This document shows positions 36,575-47,659 of a DNA stretch of 64,000 bases, piece by piece. A model generated the notes under the pieces. The model made no database searches and was not told where the DNA came from. It saw only the letters and a program-made list of their open reading frames with translations. This stretch comes from Climacium dendroides (Eukaryota; Streptophyta; Bryopsida; Hypnales; Climaciaceae). Numbering within the stretch: position 1 is the first letter of the stretch; each line of letters starts with the position of its first letter. Location of the stretch: positions 33,108,001 through 33,172,000 of the forward strand of contig OX467082.1 in assembly GCA_950106755.1 (NCBI GenBank). The letters run 5' to 3'. The position numbers and the translations under genes are program-made.

Positions 36575-37135
36575 GAAAATCCTTTTTGAAATTTAGTCTT
36601 ACAATCAAAAATTTGATTTTGAAAATGATTGATTATGATTTTTCTATTCAAGATTTTGCGCAAGGGGGTTCATTGTAATCTTGACTTTCCATAGTGTTGA
36701 GGGCTTTTGAAAATGAGCCTCAAATACAATAGATCTTGGAGAAAAAATCACATTAAAAATTCATTTAAAAAAAATTGTAGAATGGATTTTGAGAAGCCAT
36801 AAATTGATTGGGATTATGCATGTTAGGCCCTTTATCCTCATATTTTCTTGGTGACCAAATTTTTAGATTTAACATGTGAAAAGAGGATTGAAAGACTTCA
36901 AATCACTTTTGTAGTTTTAACACCCTCATGAGCAAACATTATAATCTTTCAATCTATAAGTGATATTGTTGTATTTTATTTTTTTTATGTGATCTCTAAC
37001 ACATTTAGATTGAATTTGTAGAGTTAGAATTCAAAATAAATTGATACAACTTATCAAAATGTTGGCATTTCGTTCAATTTAGAGCAAATTGCTAGAAGCT
37101 CAAAAAAGGTCATGAGCTTTTACGGGTTAACAGTG
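36575..37135 (+). repeat. Dispersed repeat, copy 1 (second copy at about 62965-63560)
   Basis: It shares with 62965-63560, in the same orientation, blocks such as tttttctattcaagatttt, ttggagaaaaaatcacat, aagccataaattgattgg, aaaagaggattgaaagactt, tagttttaacaccctcatg and ttgatacaacttatcaaaat. The two copies are diverged (roughly 80-85 percent by eye) with small insertions and deletions. Confidence 0.8.
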
Positions 37136-37276
37136 AAGTCATCCTCGAAGCCAAAATCTCAACACACGAGAGGATGACACATGTCGTGTTCCATGTGGCA
37201 AAGCAATCAAGCTGACTTGGCACTGACCCAGACCTAGCTGGAACTTTTTTCTTCAGCTCCCGCGTCTTCTAGGCTC

Positions 37277-37482
37277 TTCTGGAACCTTCTTCTTCGGCTT
37301 GCATGCAGCAAGGAACTTCTAGTCTCTTCGAGAAGCAACCACTTCCGGATTATAATAACCGGCTCCGAGTTTCAAATTCCCCATGCTCGGTTTGCATCGT
37401 GATTGCGACCAATTCGAGAAGATTTCTTGCCATTGATCTCACCTTCTTGCAGAGCTTTGCGTTTGTCATTTAGAGAACATTC
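37277..37482 (+). promoter_or_regulatory. Heat-shock promoter: HSEs and TATA box
   Basis: A perfect trimeric heat-shock element TTCTGGAACCTTC is at 37277-37289 and an inverted pair TTCGAGAA at 37327-37334. A TATA-like TATAATAA follows at 37351-37358. Two further GAA/TTC pairs lie downstream, TTCGAGAA at 37413-37420 and GAACATTC at 37475-37482, probably in the 5' leader. These arrangements bind heat-shock factors, which fits the small heat-shock gene directly downstream. Confidence 0.75.
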
Positions 37483-37567
37483 TCTCATACGGTGTGTGTA
37501 GGTTTACGTACGAGGTCTTAGGGTTTATTCGAGGAGCTTGCGTTTTCCGTTGAGTCAACCAGCGAGT

Positions 37568-38578
37568 ATGGATTTTGTTGTGCTGGACACGGATCCGTTC
37601 CTGTCGACATTGCACCAGCTGGTTCATCATCCGCACCCCAACCCGGAGAGCGACTTGGAGAGGAAAATCAAGCGGCAGCGTCGAGAGAGCCGTGACCATG
37701 AGGAACGGCGGCACGTGACTATTGCCACTCCTGTTGATGTGAAGGATACTGAAAATGCGTATCTTTTCATTGCTGATGTCCCCGGATTACGGAAGAGCGA
37801 CATTGAGGTAATCTTGTTTGCCTTGCACACTGATTACTTCACGCATTTTATTCTCCCTAGCGACACACTCTGTAGTTGCACAGTTACAGTGTACCCTAGA
37901 ATTTGTCATGCACTTCTGATTGGACAAAAAGTTGTGGATACACGTAGAAGTTCATTTGTCCACCCGGAGCAGTATCATGCAGGGGGAGTTGAGTGCATCT
38001 GAGTAATTTACGAAGCTTCTCTTCATTTCTTTCGCGATAGCATCGTTGGCTTAATAGAACTCTTGAGAGGAAAGGATTAGCATTTTTTAGCACCGAGCAT
38101 CTCTCCAAATTATTGAATGCGGTAATTCGCAGTCGGTGTACCTCCTTAATTTCCTTACAGTTCGAAGTTCACCAGAGTTTAGTTTTCACTGTCTCGATGC
38201 AGTCCTAATGTTATATCATCATTGTCGAGTTCTCACTATTTGCTACTCTCCAGATTGATGAGAATAGTAAATGTGCTTCAAAATTACTAATGGCCTTCAT
38301 TATACATTTTGCAGGTTCTGGTTGAGAACGACAATGTGCTAACGATGCGGGGTAAGAGAACAGTCGACGAGAAAGAGGAGAAAGCAGGTGACTCTTCAAA
38401 ATTCATACGGATGGAACGGAGCCCTGTGAAATTGATGCGGAAATTTAATCTCCCTTCTGATGCACAGGCGGAGGGTATTACTGCTGCTTGCGTAGATGGT
38501 GTGTTGACGGTCACAGTACCAAAAATTCCGCCTCCAGAGCCCGAGAAACCCAAGACAATACAAATTTCGGTTAGTTAG
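37568..38578 (+). CDS. Small heat-shock protein (Hsp20, class II-like)
   Basis: Exon 1 (37568-37807) ends GACATTGAG|GTAATC and exon 2 (38315-38578) starts after TTTTGCAG, giving 167 residues and a TAG stop. The ATG at 37568 follows an in-frame upstream TTG without ATG and opens MDFVVLDTDPFLSTLHQ. The alpha-crystallin domain runs from about residue 52 to 150. It begins TPVDVKDTENAYLFIADVPG, the intron splits the second strand region before VLVENDNVLTMRGKR, and it closes with the conserved A-C-V-D-G-V-L-T-V-T-V-P-K. The C-terminus has the I-x-I motif (TIQISV) used in oligomer assembly. The single intron within the crystallin domain and the length fit class II cytosolic sHSPs. It is an ATP-independent chaperone that holds unfolding proteins. 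Heat induction is suggested by the upstream HSEs. Confidence 0.93.
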
Positions 38579-39968
38579 AAAGCTCAATCATGACTTGGAA
38601 ATTGGAGATCCTACGACGATGATAGTCCAGAGTTGCAGAAGACATCCTTTCTTGGAATATTCACGATTTGCAGCAGGCACATCTTCAGCAAATTTCCCCA
38701 ATCCAGGATTTTCGTTTTTCGCACCAAATAGGAATGAGATCTTAACTTGGAAAGGTAGAGTTTTTGTCCAGATTCTGAACTTTCCCTTGACCCTGTGACG
38801 TCACATTTTTTGAAATCACACTGAAAAGCTAGCCCAGGGGGCCTGCTGTGACGTTTAAATGTTCACCCTGCAGTAGCTCTAGCGTTTTAGGACATAGGAA
38901 GTAAGTGACGCAGGATTTCTTCTTCGACGATTGGATAGACCATGTGGACACTCGAAATTTGGGCAAGTTTTGAAACTTCAAGAAGAAGAGCGTAGGAGAA
39001 CTCTGGAATTCTACTCGTGAGATGTTTGCAACGTACTTGTAGTTGCGAACTGCGGTCATGTTCTACAACCGCTGTTATGCTATCAATACCACATTCTCTA
39101 TGATCTGCATTTCTCTTTTCGTTTCAGTTTCACCCCTGCTTGCGCAATCATCTGTCCCGGACATATGTTCTTGCTGCGCCACTACATTGTCCATCAAATA
39201 GACATCCTTCATTCTAATGCTGTCTGAATGCCTACGAGTAAATTCGACCGACACTGTAGAAATAAAAGCACAGTATATGTCCCAACATCTCTTTCCATAA
39301 ATTAAGCAAAAAAACTGCTTTACACGTCACGAATACGACTCGTCGAATATGACGTCCTCTGATCTTTCAGAACTCATTCTGGAGTGGATGAGCAGTACCC
39401 AGTTCAGAACTCACTCTGTAGTCTGCTCTTACACTGCTTCAAAAAAGCTCAGAATATATATGTGCATCATAACATACTAATTATCAAAGCTACGCTATGG
39501 CATCATTGCTAGATGCAAATGTTTTAGAATAAGTTTAGAATGTGCAGCACCTGAAATCCTTCAGGCTTGGCATACTTCTTTTCGTCTTCACCTCTGTTTC
39601 CATTGTAACGATCTTCAACAACTCCTACCAGAACTACACAGGAACTGCATTGGACCTAATTTCATGTACAACTTAACCGGATTCTATAACACCCAACGCA
39701 GTTGGGAGAGCCACTACTCTCAAAACAACATTGGGATGTACGTTTGTGCAAAACCCATGTCATCCCACAACAATGGATTGTCCGATGAAATCCATTATCA
39801 TCATTTGAACGGCATTAGGATGTCAGAACCCGTAGTTTTGGGGAGCACCTGGTAAGCTTTTCAATCTAAATGCGTGCATTCAAATGACATTCCACAACAT
39901 GGGATACCATTAAAAACCATGTTATTGTTATTGTAAGCACCTGCTTCCCCCAGTCAAGTGGAATCAAT
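38579..39968. other. Intergenic region between convergent genes
   Basis: The small heat-shock gene (plus) and the glycosyltransferase gene (minus) converge here, so both 3' UTRs should lie in this region. A TAGAAATAAAAGC stretch at about 39257 is the only near-polyadenylation-like motif noticed. No additional gene was seen. Confidence 0.4.
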
Positions 39969-42900
39969 TTAATGAAAGTCACATTCAGAAGGGACTCTCC
40001 ACAGTTTTTGCTGAGCCCGAGATTGCGTATTGTTTCCTTGGTTCTGGGGATCCGCAGCTGCTTCACGGTAAGCCTTCCAATCCTCCCGTGCCAGACGAAG
40101 GTCGTGGAGCTTGCTGCCCAACCCGACGCAGCAATTTGAGTGCATAGTCACAACTTTGCTCATGTCTCGGCTAACCTGCACACGAACATACATGATCCAA
40201 AGATAAAATTTCCATCACATTTTTTCAGATTGCCTGACTGGCTTTCTAAACTCGAAACTTATGCACATTCTTCAACGGTACTACCATAGATAGAGCTTGT
40301 ATAACCTGCACACGTACATGCATGATCCAAAGATAAAAATTCCATCACATTTTTTCAGATTGGCTGACTGGCTTTCTAAACTTGAAATTTATGCACATTC
40401 TTCAACGGTACTACCATAGATAGATAGAGCTTGTATTGGCACTTCGTTGCCTCTCACTGGATTGAAGTACAGGAGGCTTTTGCATTGACAAAAGCCACAG
40501 GTAGGAGCTCACTCAAAAAGTGAACATGTGGCATTAGGACAGAGCGACTCATAAATGGTAGCAGTTCTTTACATTGTTATTGGCAAGGTACTAAGCTAAC
40601 ATTCAAACTTCTACTCCTAGGGAGAGGACCCTTGTACATTTGGGGATATTGTATTTCCTTTGTCCTGAAACAAGTGTAAGTGTAAAGTTTTTTTTTAATG
40701 TCATTTCTATTTTAGCAATCATGTTATGGAAAGCATAAGTTCAAAAGGGTTGAAGTGCTTGTGTTCATTGCAGCCATAATATAATTGGATAGCTAAAAAA
40801 AAGTTTTTCCCATACAACCTACTCAAATCAAACTTTAGGTATAAAAACATGAGGTACAAATAAGACCCTCATATGGAGATGGAAGGAGTATTTTTTTCCT
40901 ATTTCAAAAGTAGCAACACCAAAAAGGGACACTTTTTCTAGTCCCACTCCATCAAAGGTTGAATGATTAAAAAAACACCTTTTGATTAGGTTATTAGAGA
41001 ATTCAAGAGAAATTCCCCCCTCCTCCTCATCCAAAAAAAAAATTGTTTTTGTATTTTTTTGACACCCTAGTTGCTTAATATTTTACAAATTTTCAAATCC
41101 GATTACATAAGGTAGTCTAAACACTAGACTCACATTAAATGAATACCCTTGAAGCACAAAAGGTCTCAACTTTCATTGGTTGCTTTAAGAAACTCTTCAC
41201 CTCCCATCAATTACTTTACTACCTTTGTTTAGCACCACCTAGATATGAGGTGGCCTAAAAGGGACATAAAAGGGTGACAAACAAGCTACTACGTCCCCCC
41301 CAATCACCACATAATTGTTTCTCAAGAGCAACCAATCAAAGTTGAAAACTTGAAGCATCTTCTTGCTTCAAAGGTGGCTGTTTAATGTGAATCTAGTGGC
41401 ATAAGTATGTACCCTATGCTTTCAACTTAGCAAATTCACAAAATATTACCCGAGTGCTGCAAATTTATAAAACTGCTTTGCTTGGGTTGGATTTTTCTTG
41501 AGGCTGCTAACAAACAAACTCCTTGAAAAGAAATTGAAATTTGACCTTAGGAGATGGTAGAACCAGAAGCAAGTGGCGGATTTGGGTGCGGCTACCTTAC
41601 TGAGATTTCTGAAGAGCAGTTGTGAGTCGTCATCCTACCTCACAAAACCCCGCGAAGTAAACGGTGTCGTAAAACTGGACCTTCAAGCCCATCTCCTGAA
41701 TCCAGTCCTCGTGGCGCCGAAACAGGGTCGTGAGCACATGCTGGTCATTCTTGCCGGGACTCCGTTGTCCTAATTCGTGCCAGAGCTTGTAGAGCTCAAT
41801 GGTGCGGTTGTTGCTGCGCGTGTACAAGAAGCCGGAGTTCGGCCAGTTGCTGCGCAAGTCGAACGGACGGCGATGGAATCTGTCCGTGGAGATTTGGAAG
41901 TCCATCGTCCCGGAAAACACCGGCAAAGGGTTGCGGAACCACAAGATGTCTCCGTCCTGCGAACAAAAGAGAATGTAAGGACCTGATCATTGATTGGTTT
42001 CTGTTACGAATGGGAACCCAAGGAAATATTTGCACTAACTGAGTTGCAGCAAATCACAAGGGTAAAAGACTTCAGCATATACAGTACATTTCCCATATCG
42101 AAATCCAAGATGTGGATTCTCCTTGTGGTAGCGAGAAGATGAATCTAATCCAAGTTGCAAAACTTGTAGTATCCGAACTCGTGATTGTCAAGTATGCAAA
42201 TTTCACAGTAACTTCATACCTCTTGTTGAGAAAATCAGCATCAACAAAACAACATGGTTCAACGTTTCAACAAGAGGATGGAATAACGTGGATGCAGTGT
42301 TATTAGGATGGATTAACGTCAATTCTACTAAATGCGCAAAAATTTCACGGTCTTGGCACTTTTCAAGACACACTAATAGAAAGGAGGTCGTAGGGCATAG
42401 TATGAGAACTTCGTTGCACGTACAGATGCCCATATGGACCTGTGGTTCCAAACTATAAACCCCAAACCCTCAAATGAAGATATATTTTCAATTGGTAGTA
42501 AGCTAAAACGGCATTAAGCAAGAGTCTTAAGATTAAATTTAGCTCTACCTATGGATTGGATTCACTTCGCTAAAACCTATGCATGCAAACATATCACGAA
42601 CCGTAAGAAATCCACACCAGTCCTACGTTTTGAAAGCTTTGTGCAGTAGCGAGATTGTCACGGCGCCATTACAATTTTTAGGATTGCAGGCCATGCCATC
42701 ACAACGGACATTCATTGCAGCAGTGTTGGACTGGCATCAAGCAAACTCAAAGCCCTGTAATTGTCATCCCAGTGGCATCTCCACTGCGAACTTAGCATCT
42801 TCATACCATATTTTCAAAGCAATGTCCATTCCAGCTTCATCCCATTGTTGTGCAAGCCGAGTACGCGGTGGAGATCAACAACAGTCCTAACACAAGAGGA

Positions 42901-44448
42901 TACAATATTACAATCCATCCAGAAATCGAGAGAGGATCGGAAAGTTCGTTACCGAGAAGATGAAGCTGTACCCCAACTGCAAAACCTCCCCAAGGAACTG
43001 AATCCTTCGCCACATCATGTTGACAAAATCCTTGCTCATAAACTCTTTCTCCCCAGCGAAGTCCACTTCAGGAGTCATCATCCTGAAGCAATGATCGTGA
43101 ATCTCCACGCATCGCTCGAACGCCTTCTGGTCCACGCACACGATCACCACATGTTTGAGGAGAATTTCGGTCCCTTCCCCGGAACGAAAGCTTGACAGGA
43201 ACATGTCGATCATGCTGGAATTCGACGCAGACCAGGCGGCGTTTAGGGAGGTGATGATCACTGTTTTTGAGAAAGGGCTTGACATGGAAGCTTTGGCTAA
43301 GACTTCCTCCAGGGGATCCGACGCTTTGGGCGCCGTTGATTGCATGTCCTGTTGCTGCTTCTCTGCCTGTGGACATGGTGGGTGTTACTTGGGTTTAAGC
43401 AATTGGGTTTCGATTTGATGGAACGAGGAATTTGTGAAATTTCTCAGGTTTGACTTGTAATACGAATTGGGGTTTCATTCGTGATACAAATTAGGGTTCT
43501 ATTTGTGAAATTTCTGAGGTTAGATTCGGGGTTCTGATTAAGCTATGCCAGGGTCTGAATGAGATACAAGCCGTCAAACCACTTCACGAAAGTATGAGAG
43601 TGTTATGGCGTACTTGGATTTTAGCAATTGGGGTTCCATTTGTTGTTTACAAACGCGGGGTTTGTGAAATTTCTGGGGTTCGACTCGGGCTTAACAGGGT
43701 GAAGTGAAATTAAGGCTTGTATCTCACACCCTGTAAAATTTCTGGAGTTCGATTCGGTTCACAGGGTATGAGATACAAGCCGTAAAGTTACTTCACCAAT
43801 TATGAGAGTAACACTGGACTTCGATCACAGGGAGATATGTTTTTCTTGTTTTTGCCTTACGGAAAGCAGGAGATGATTGTTTACTCTAAGAACCGGGGAC
43901 CAGGGAAAAGTGGCGAACATCGACAATCTGTGCCACAGATTTTCCCTGTTGGCAACACCGTTTCATTACTACAAACGGTGATCAATTGCTACAAAATTTT
44001 TAAGGTTCTATAGTTGTCATGAACTGCTGAATTCCTAAAATTTCATGAGTCCGTTTCGGTTTTCCAATTTACAAAAGCACAGCCTCGAGCTCATGAGACA
44101 TAACCCGTAAATCCACTTCCCCAAATCATTGTCTCCTATTTCGAACAACTCCTACTCATTCAATTGAAACATCAACCCCAAATTTCAGGAAACGAGCTTC
44201 ATTAATTCCAACCACACATGCTAAAGATCAACATAAAAATGGAGAATTAGTCAGAAAGAGCGACATACTGGAACCGCTGGGTCCTCTTGCTCGCCATGAC
44301 TTATACTCAATTGGGAGAGAGCCGATTCGATCTGCACGAACGGGCCTCGGTGGTTGTAAAAATAGGGCAACGTAACTAGCAAGACTGTCACCACCACCAC
44401 AGCGACATAGAATACGCTCACTCCATTCCTCTTGAATGGAGTCGCCAT
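39969..44448 (-). CDS. GT77-type nucleotide-diphospho-sugar transferase (type II membrane)
   Basis: Four exons, all joined in phase 0 with GT-AG sites (44448-44269, 43366-42953, 41956-41639, 40175-39969), encode 372 residues ending in TAA. Exon 1 gives a short basic cytosolic start, then one membrane anchor (VSVFYVAVVVVTVLLVTLPY, about residues 10-29), the topology of Golgi glycosyltransferases. Exon 2 opens the catalytic domain with TVIITSLNAAWSA, then LLKHVVIVCVDQKAFERC and KDFVNMMWRRIQFLGEVLQL. Exon 3 starts with the metal- and sugar-nucleotide-binding DGD (DxD) in DGDILWFRNP, followed by NSGFLYTRSNNRTIELYKLW and DQHVL. Exon 4 has the family's H-x-N-C-C motif (TMHSNCCVGLGSKLHDLR). This is the PF03407 family of plant GT77 arabinosyl/galactosyl-type transferases acting on cell-wall glycoproteins or pectin; the exact donor and acceptor cannot be told. 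Intron 1 contains degenerate repeats (about 43400-43830). Confidence 0.9.
40172..40440. repeat. 140-bp tandem duplication covering a splice acceptor
   Basis: The segment taacctgcacacgaacatac at 40172 recurs as taacctgcacacgtacatgc at 40312, followed in both by gatccaaagataaaa, tccatcacattttttcagat, tgactggctttctaaact and ggtactaccatagatag. On the minus strand both copies carry the same TGCAG acceptor context; only the one at 40176-40178 is used by the gene model. Confidence 0.85.
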
Positions 44449-45440
44449 TCACTCAGTCACGCCAACCTCAGCCTACGAAAACGAGAAAAAATTACACCTG
44501 TAGCAATTCAACAGAGGAAGAAGGCAACAGTGGGAATCAATCACCCCCGCTCCAATTGCAGGCAAGTGTTTGAATAGATTGTTTTCTTTATTGACACAAG
44601 TGAGCAAGCTTTAGTCACTGCAAAGCAAGAGCTGGCAAAAGAAGAACTTTAGTCAAGAAAGAGAGCTTGCGGAGAAAAATAAGACAATCATTTTTAAGGC
44701 AATTTATACATTGACTAATGATTGAAAAAAGTTCGGAACTGGGATCCACGAGTCTCGAGCATGGCATTTTTGGGATTCTGGTATGGATTTGTTACCATTG
44801 GATGGAGACTTTGCTGCCGTCCACGGTCTAATTCAGGGATTGGTTTGTCCACTTGCAACTCCCAGGCCGCTTGCGGCTGGGTCTCTGTTCTTTTTCCCTT
44901 GCAGTAAAGGTGAACCTTTATTTGTGTCCAAAAAAATAAAAAATTCAGGGATTGCTAATAAGACAATTTATTTTTATTTAGCTGCATTATTGAAAGTGGC
45001 GTTTTGTTGGACCTTGTGCCAAGGAAACAGCTGAACTGTAGAAAGCAGGAATTGAGGAACTGGTCAACATGCTTTTGCTATGACTCGGCTTGCATGGTAG
45101 TGGAAGCTTCCAGCCTCGTGTTTTTTCATTATTGAGAAAGTCACAAGAAGGAGTTCACAGAAGGTAATTAACTTGTGCTCCCACAATCGACATGTAGTCT
45201 AGGCAATCGTCACTGAGCAGACTTACAATGAAACGGAAATTCATATTTGTAGGATTTTATTGACAAGTGAACGCGGATTCCAGCGCAATTTAGCACGCAT
45301 TATTTGGACAGTGTATGACTAATTTATGAAATTTCAAAGTTGGTGGTAGACTCTCATCCATGTTTCCAATTGTGTCTCCATCTCTTGAGTCTTTTGCTAT
45401 GTAAATTTTAGTCTCTTTTTTGCAACAAATGCAGGGTTGG
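44449..45440. other. Upstream region of the glycosyltransferase gene
   Basis: No second gene was supported. A segment at about 44820-44935 (plus) ending in a C/T-rich stretch and tgtccaaaaaaataaaaaat resembles the 3' tail of a non-LTR retroelement, but no further part of such an element was recognised. Confidence 0.35.
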
Positions 45441-45444
45441 TGTT

Positions 45445-45766
45445 ATGGGAAATTTAGTTAAAATGGTGAAATTCCGCTACTTTGGCAGTTTTTACAGTTC
45501 AAAGTGGGCGGTTTGAAGTGTACAAATGTCCTAGATGTTTGAAATTTATACCATTCTTGGATGTGTGAAATCTACACCTGTGTTCCATGTCACTTTTACA
45601 ATTCGTATCGTGCGGTCTGGAATCTATAGTTGTCATATAGATTTTTAAACCTATAAAAGTCCAAGAATCCTGAAAACTACATCTGTCCTAGATGTCACTT
45701 TTACATTCAGAGCACGCGGTCTGAAAATGGCACATGGAGTGCCGCCATTTTAGCGAAATTCCCCAT
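45445..45766. mobile_element. MITE-like 322-bp element
   Basis: The left end ATGGGAAATTTAGTTAAAAT, continuing GG, pairs with the right end CCATTTTAGCGAAATTCCCC, continuing AT, as an inverted repeat of about 22 bp with a few mismatches. Both ends are flanked by TGTT (45441-45444 and 45767-45770), a possible 4-bp target-site duplication. The interior has repeats of a gtcctagatgt / tgtcacttttaca motif and no coding frame. Confidence 0.65.
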
Positions 45767-47659
45767 TGTTGCATTTTGTGCAGTGATGATCATGTACGGT
45801 GCACATACCTTATGTTTTGGTGAAGCAATAGATTTCTAATTTTCTACATTCATGCATCTTTGAAACAAGGATCGACTGTTCTCATCCAAAATTGACTGTT
45901 TCGTTCATATTCCTTTGTAGACATTGAATAGAATTTGGCGATAAAAATGACGACTTTGTGAGCACCAAATGTAGAGCATCGTTTTTGAAATGATGCACCC
46001 CCCAAAGCTGGACGGAAGCATCGGCAGGGTGTGTGAATCCATCTCATTCAAAACACAAGTGTGAATAATCGTTGTTTGGAAATTTACTAAGACGTGCACC
46101 CAGAGTCGCCTCCTGAAAGGCGCACAGAGCAATCATTTAAAGTGACGATTTGGGGTGCACATACCTTGACGGAAGAGCTGATTTCTTTTCGCTGTAGTCC
46201 ACTTTTGATTTCCTATCTGCGAGTGACATCAGGTAACGCTTATCAAAAGAAGAAATCGATAGAGAACACAAGCTTTGAATACATGTAGGTCTTTCTGCTC
46301 TCGATACTTTTGCCTAAAAAATTTCAAAGGCAGATCCATGAAGAGCTATGGATGGAGGTATAATGCTCGTGGTTCAGGGCTTGTAGTTTTTGCCTTGACC
46401 ACCACTTCTGAAGTAGGGAACTCTGTTCTACCAAAGCATCAGTCTATTTTAAGGCCCCACTGCGTCCTTTGCATATACAGTACTCTCGAGAGCAGCTTGA
46501 ACAAGAAAATTTGCTTAGGCTGTACATTGAAAAGTTTAGAGTCTCAAGGCAGACTGGCGCCTTCTGAAGTTTTGGTTTCTTATTTTCCTGCTGCTCTACC
46601 AGCCTCTCCTCTGTAGTCTGCTGTGTGAAGTTTTTTTAAATTGAGCTCTGTTTTTTGTAATGCTTACTATCTTGGTCTCGTGTTCGCTACAAGTTTGATG
46701 TCCATAATCGTATGCAGATTTAAACCCCAGGCGTGGGTATACTGTAGAAGGTGCAGTAACCACTATTGCCTTGGAAGAGCAAATACTTGACACACAATCC
46801 TTTAGCCCTAAAATCGAGTGCATATGATCTATTCGCAATTAGAGTCAGTTCCATCATTCGAAGTTTTGTTCACATGTGTCTAGGGAGATGTCCATAACTT
46901 ACAAAACTCACATACTGCTCCCTTCACACCAATTGCAGCAACAGAAATCCAGACACCGAGACAATTTTCAGGAATAATAGAATATTATTTACTTACAAAT
47001 ACACTTTCTCCTGGAAGTTCAGATTACGTCCACATGCTCAGAGCCTGGGAGCATTCTCCGTGAAACCAGAAGAGCAACTCTGACCCTAAGGCCAACATTA
47101 CATGGAGCAACTCTGACCCTAAACCACTGACAATTAATGAATGTTCCTAGACTCAAATACCTTGGAATGCTTTCTCAGTGAAAGCATTAGAAGAAGAAGA
47201 TGATCTCCTTCCTCAAGGCTAGCTACTAGTACACATAAGAAAACACTATCACCACGTCCGTTCGCAGAGATCCAAAGTCCCAAGTGAACGAAGAAACTCT
47301 CAACTGTTTCAACTCCGCTCCGAGTGAAAACCAGAAGTCAGACTGGCGCACTCAAACCTGCTTATTACAATACAACCTCTAGAATGACATTCTAGAAATT
47401 AAATCTCACACACTTGCGACGCTGTTATTGACAGACACTATTGACAGACTTGATAGAGACTTGTCACACATTCTACTACGTGACAGGTAGTGAAATAAGT
47501 GGGACTTCAAGTGGTGAGATTGCAGGACCCTAAGACCAAATTTAACAAAGAGACTTTTTGGACTTCAGAGAAAGCCCCCTGGTCTTGAGACCAAGACACG
47601 TAGGCTTGAATCCCAGCCAGCTAGCCACGAAGACTTCGATGCCCCCGGCTGGTGCCGAT
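45767..47659. other. Region without supported genes
   Basis: Only short unrelated open frames occur. A short repeat (agcaactctgaccctaa) appears twice at about 47071 and 47106. The 3' UTR of the minus-strand gene ending at 47660 should lie in its right part. Confidence 0.35.
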
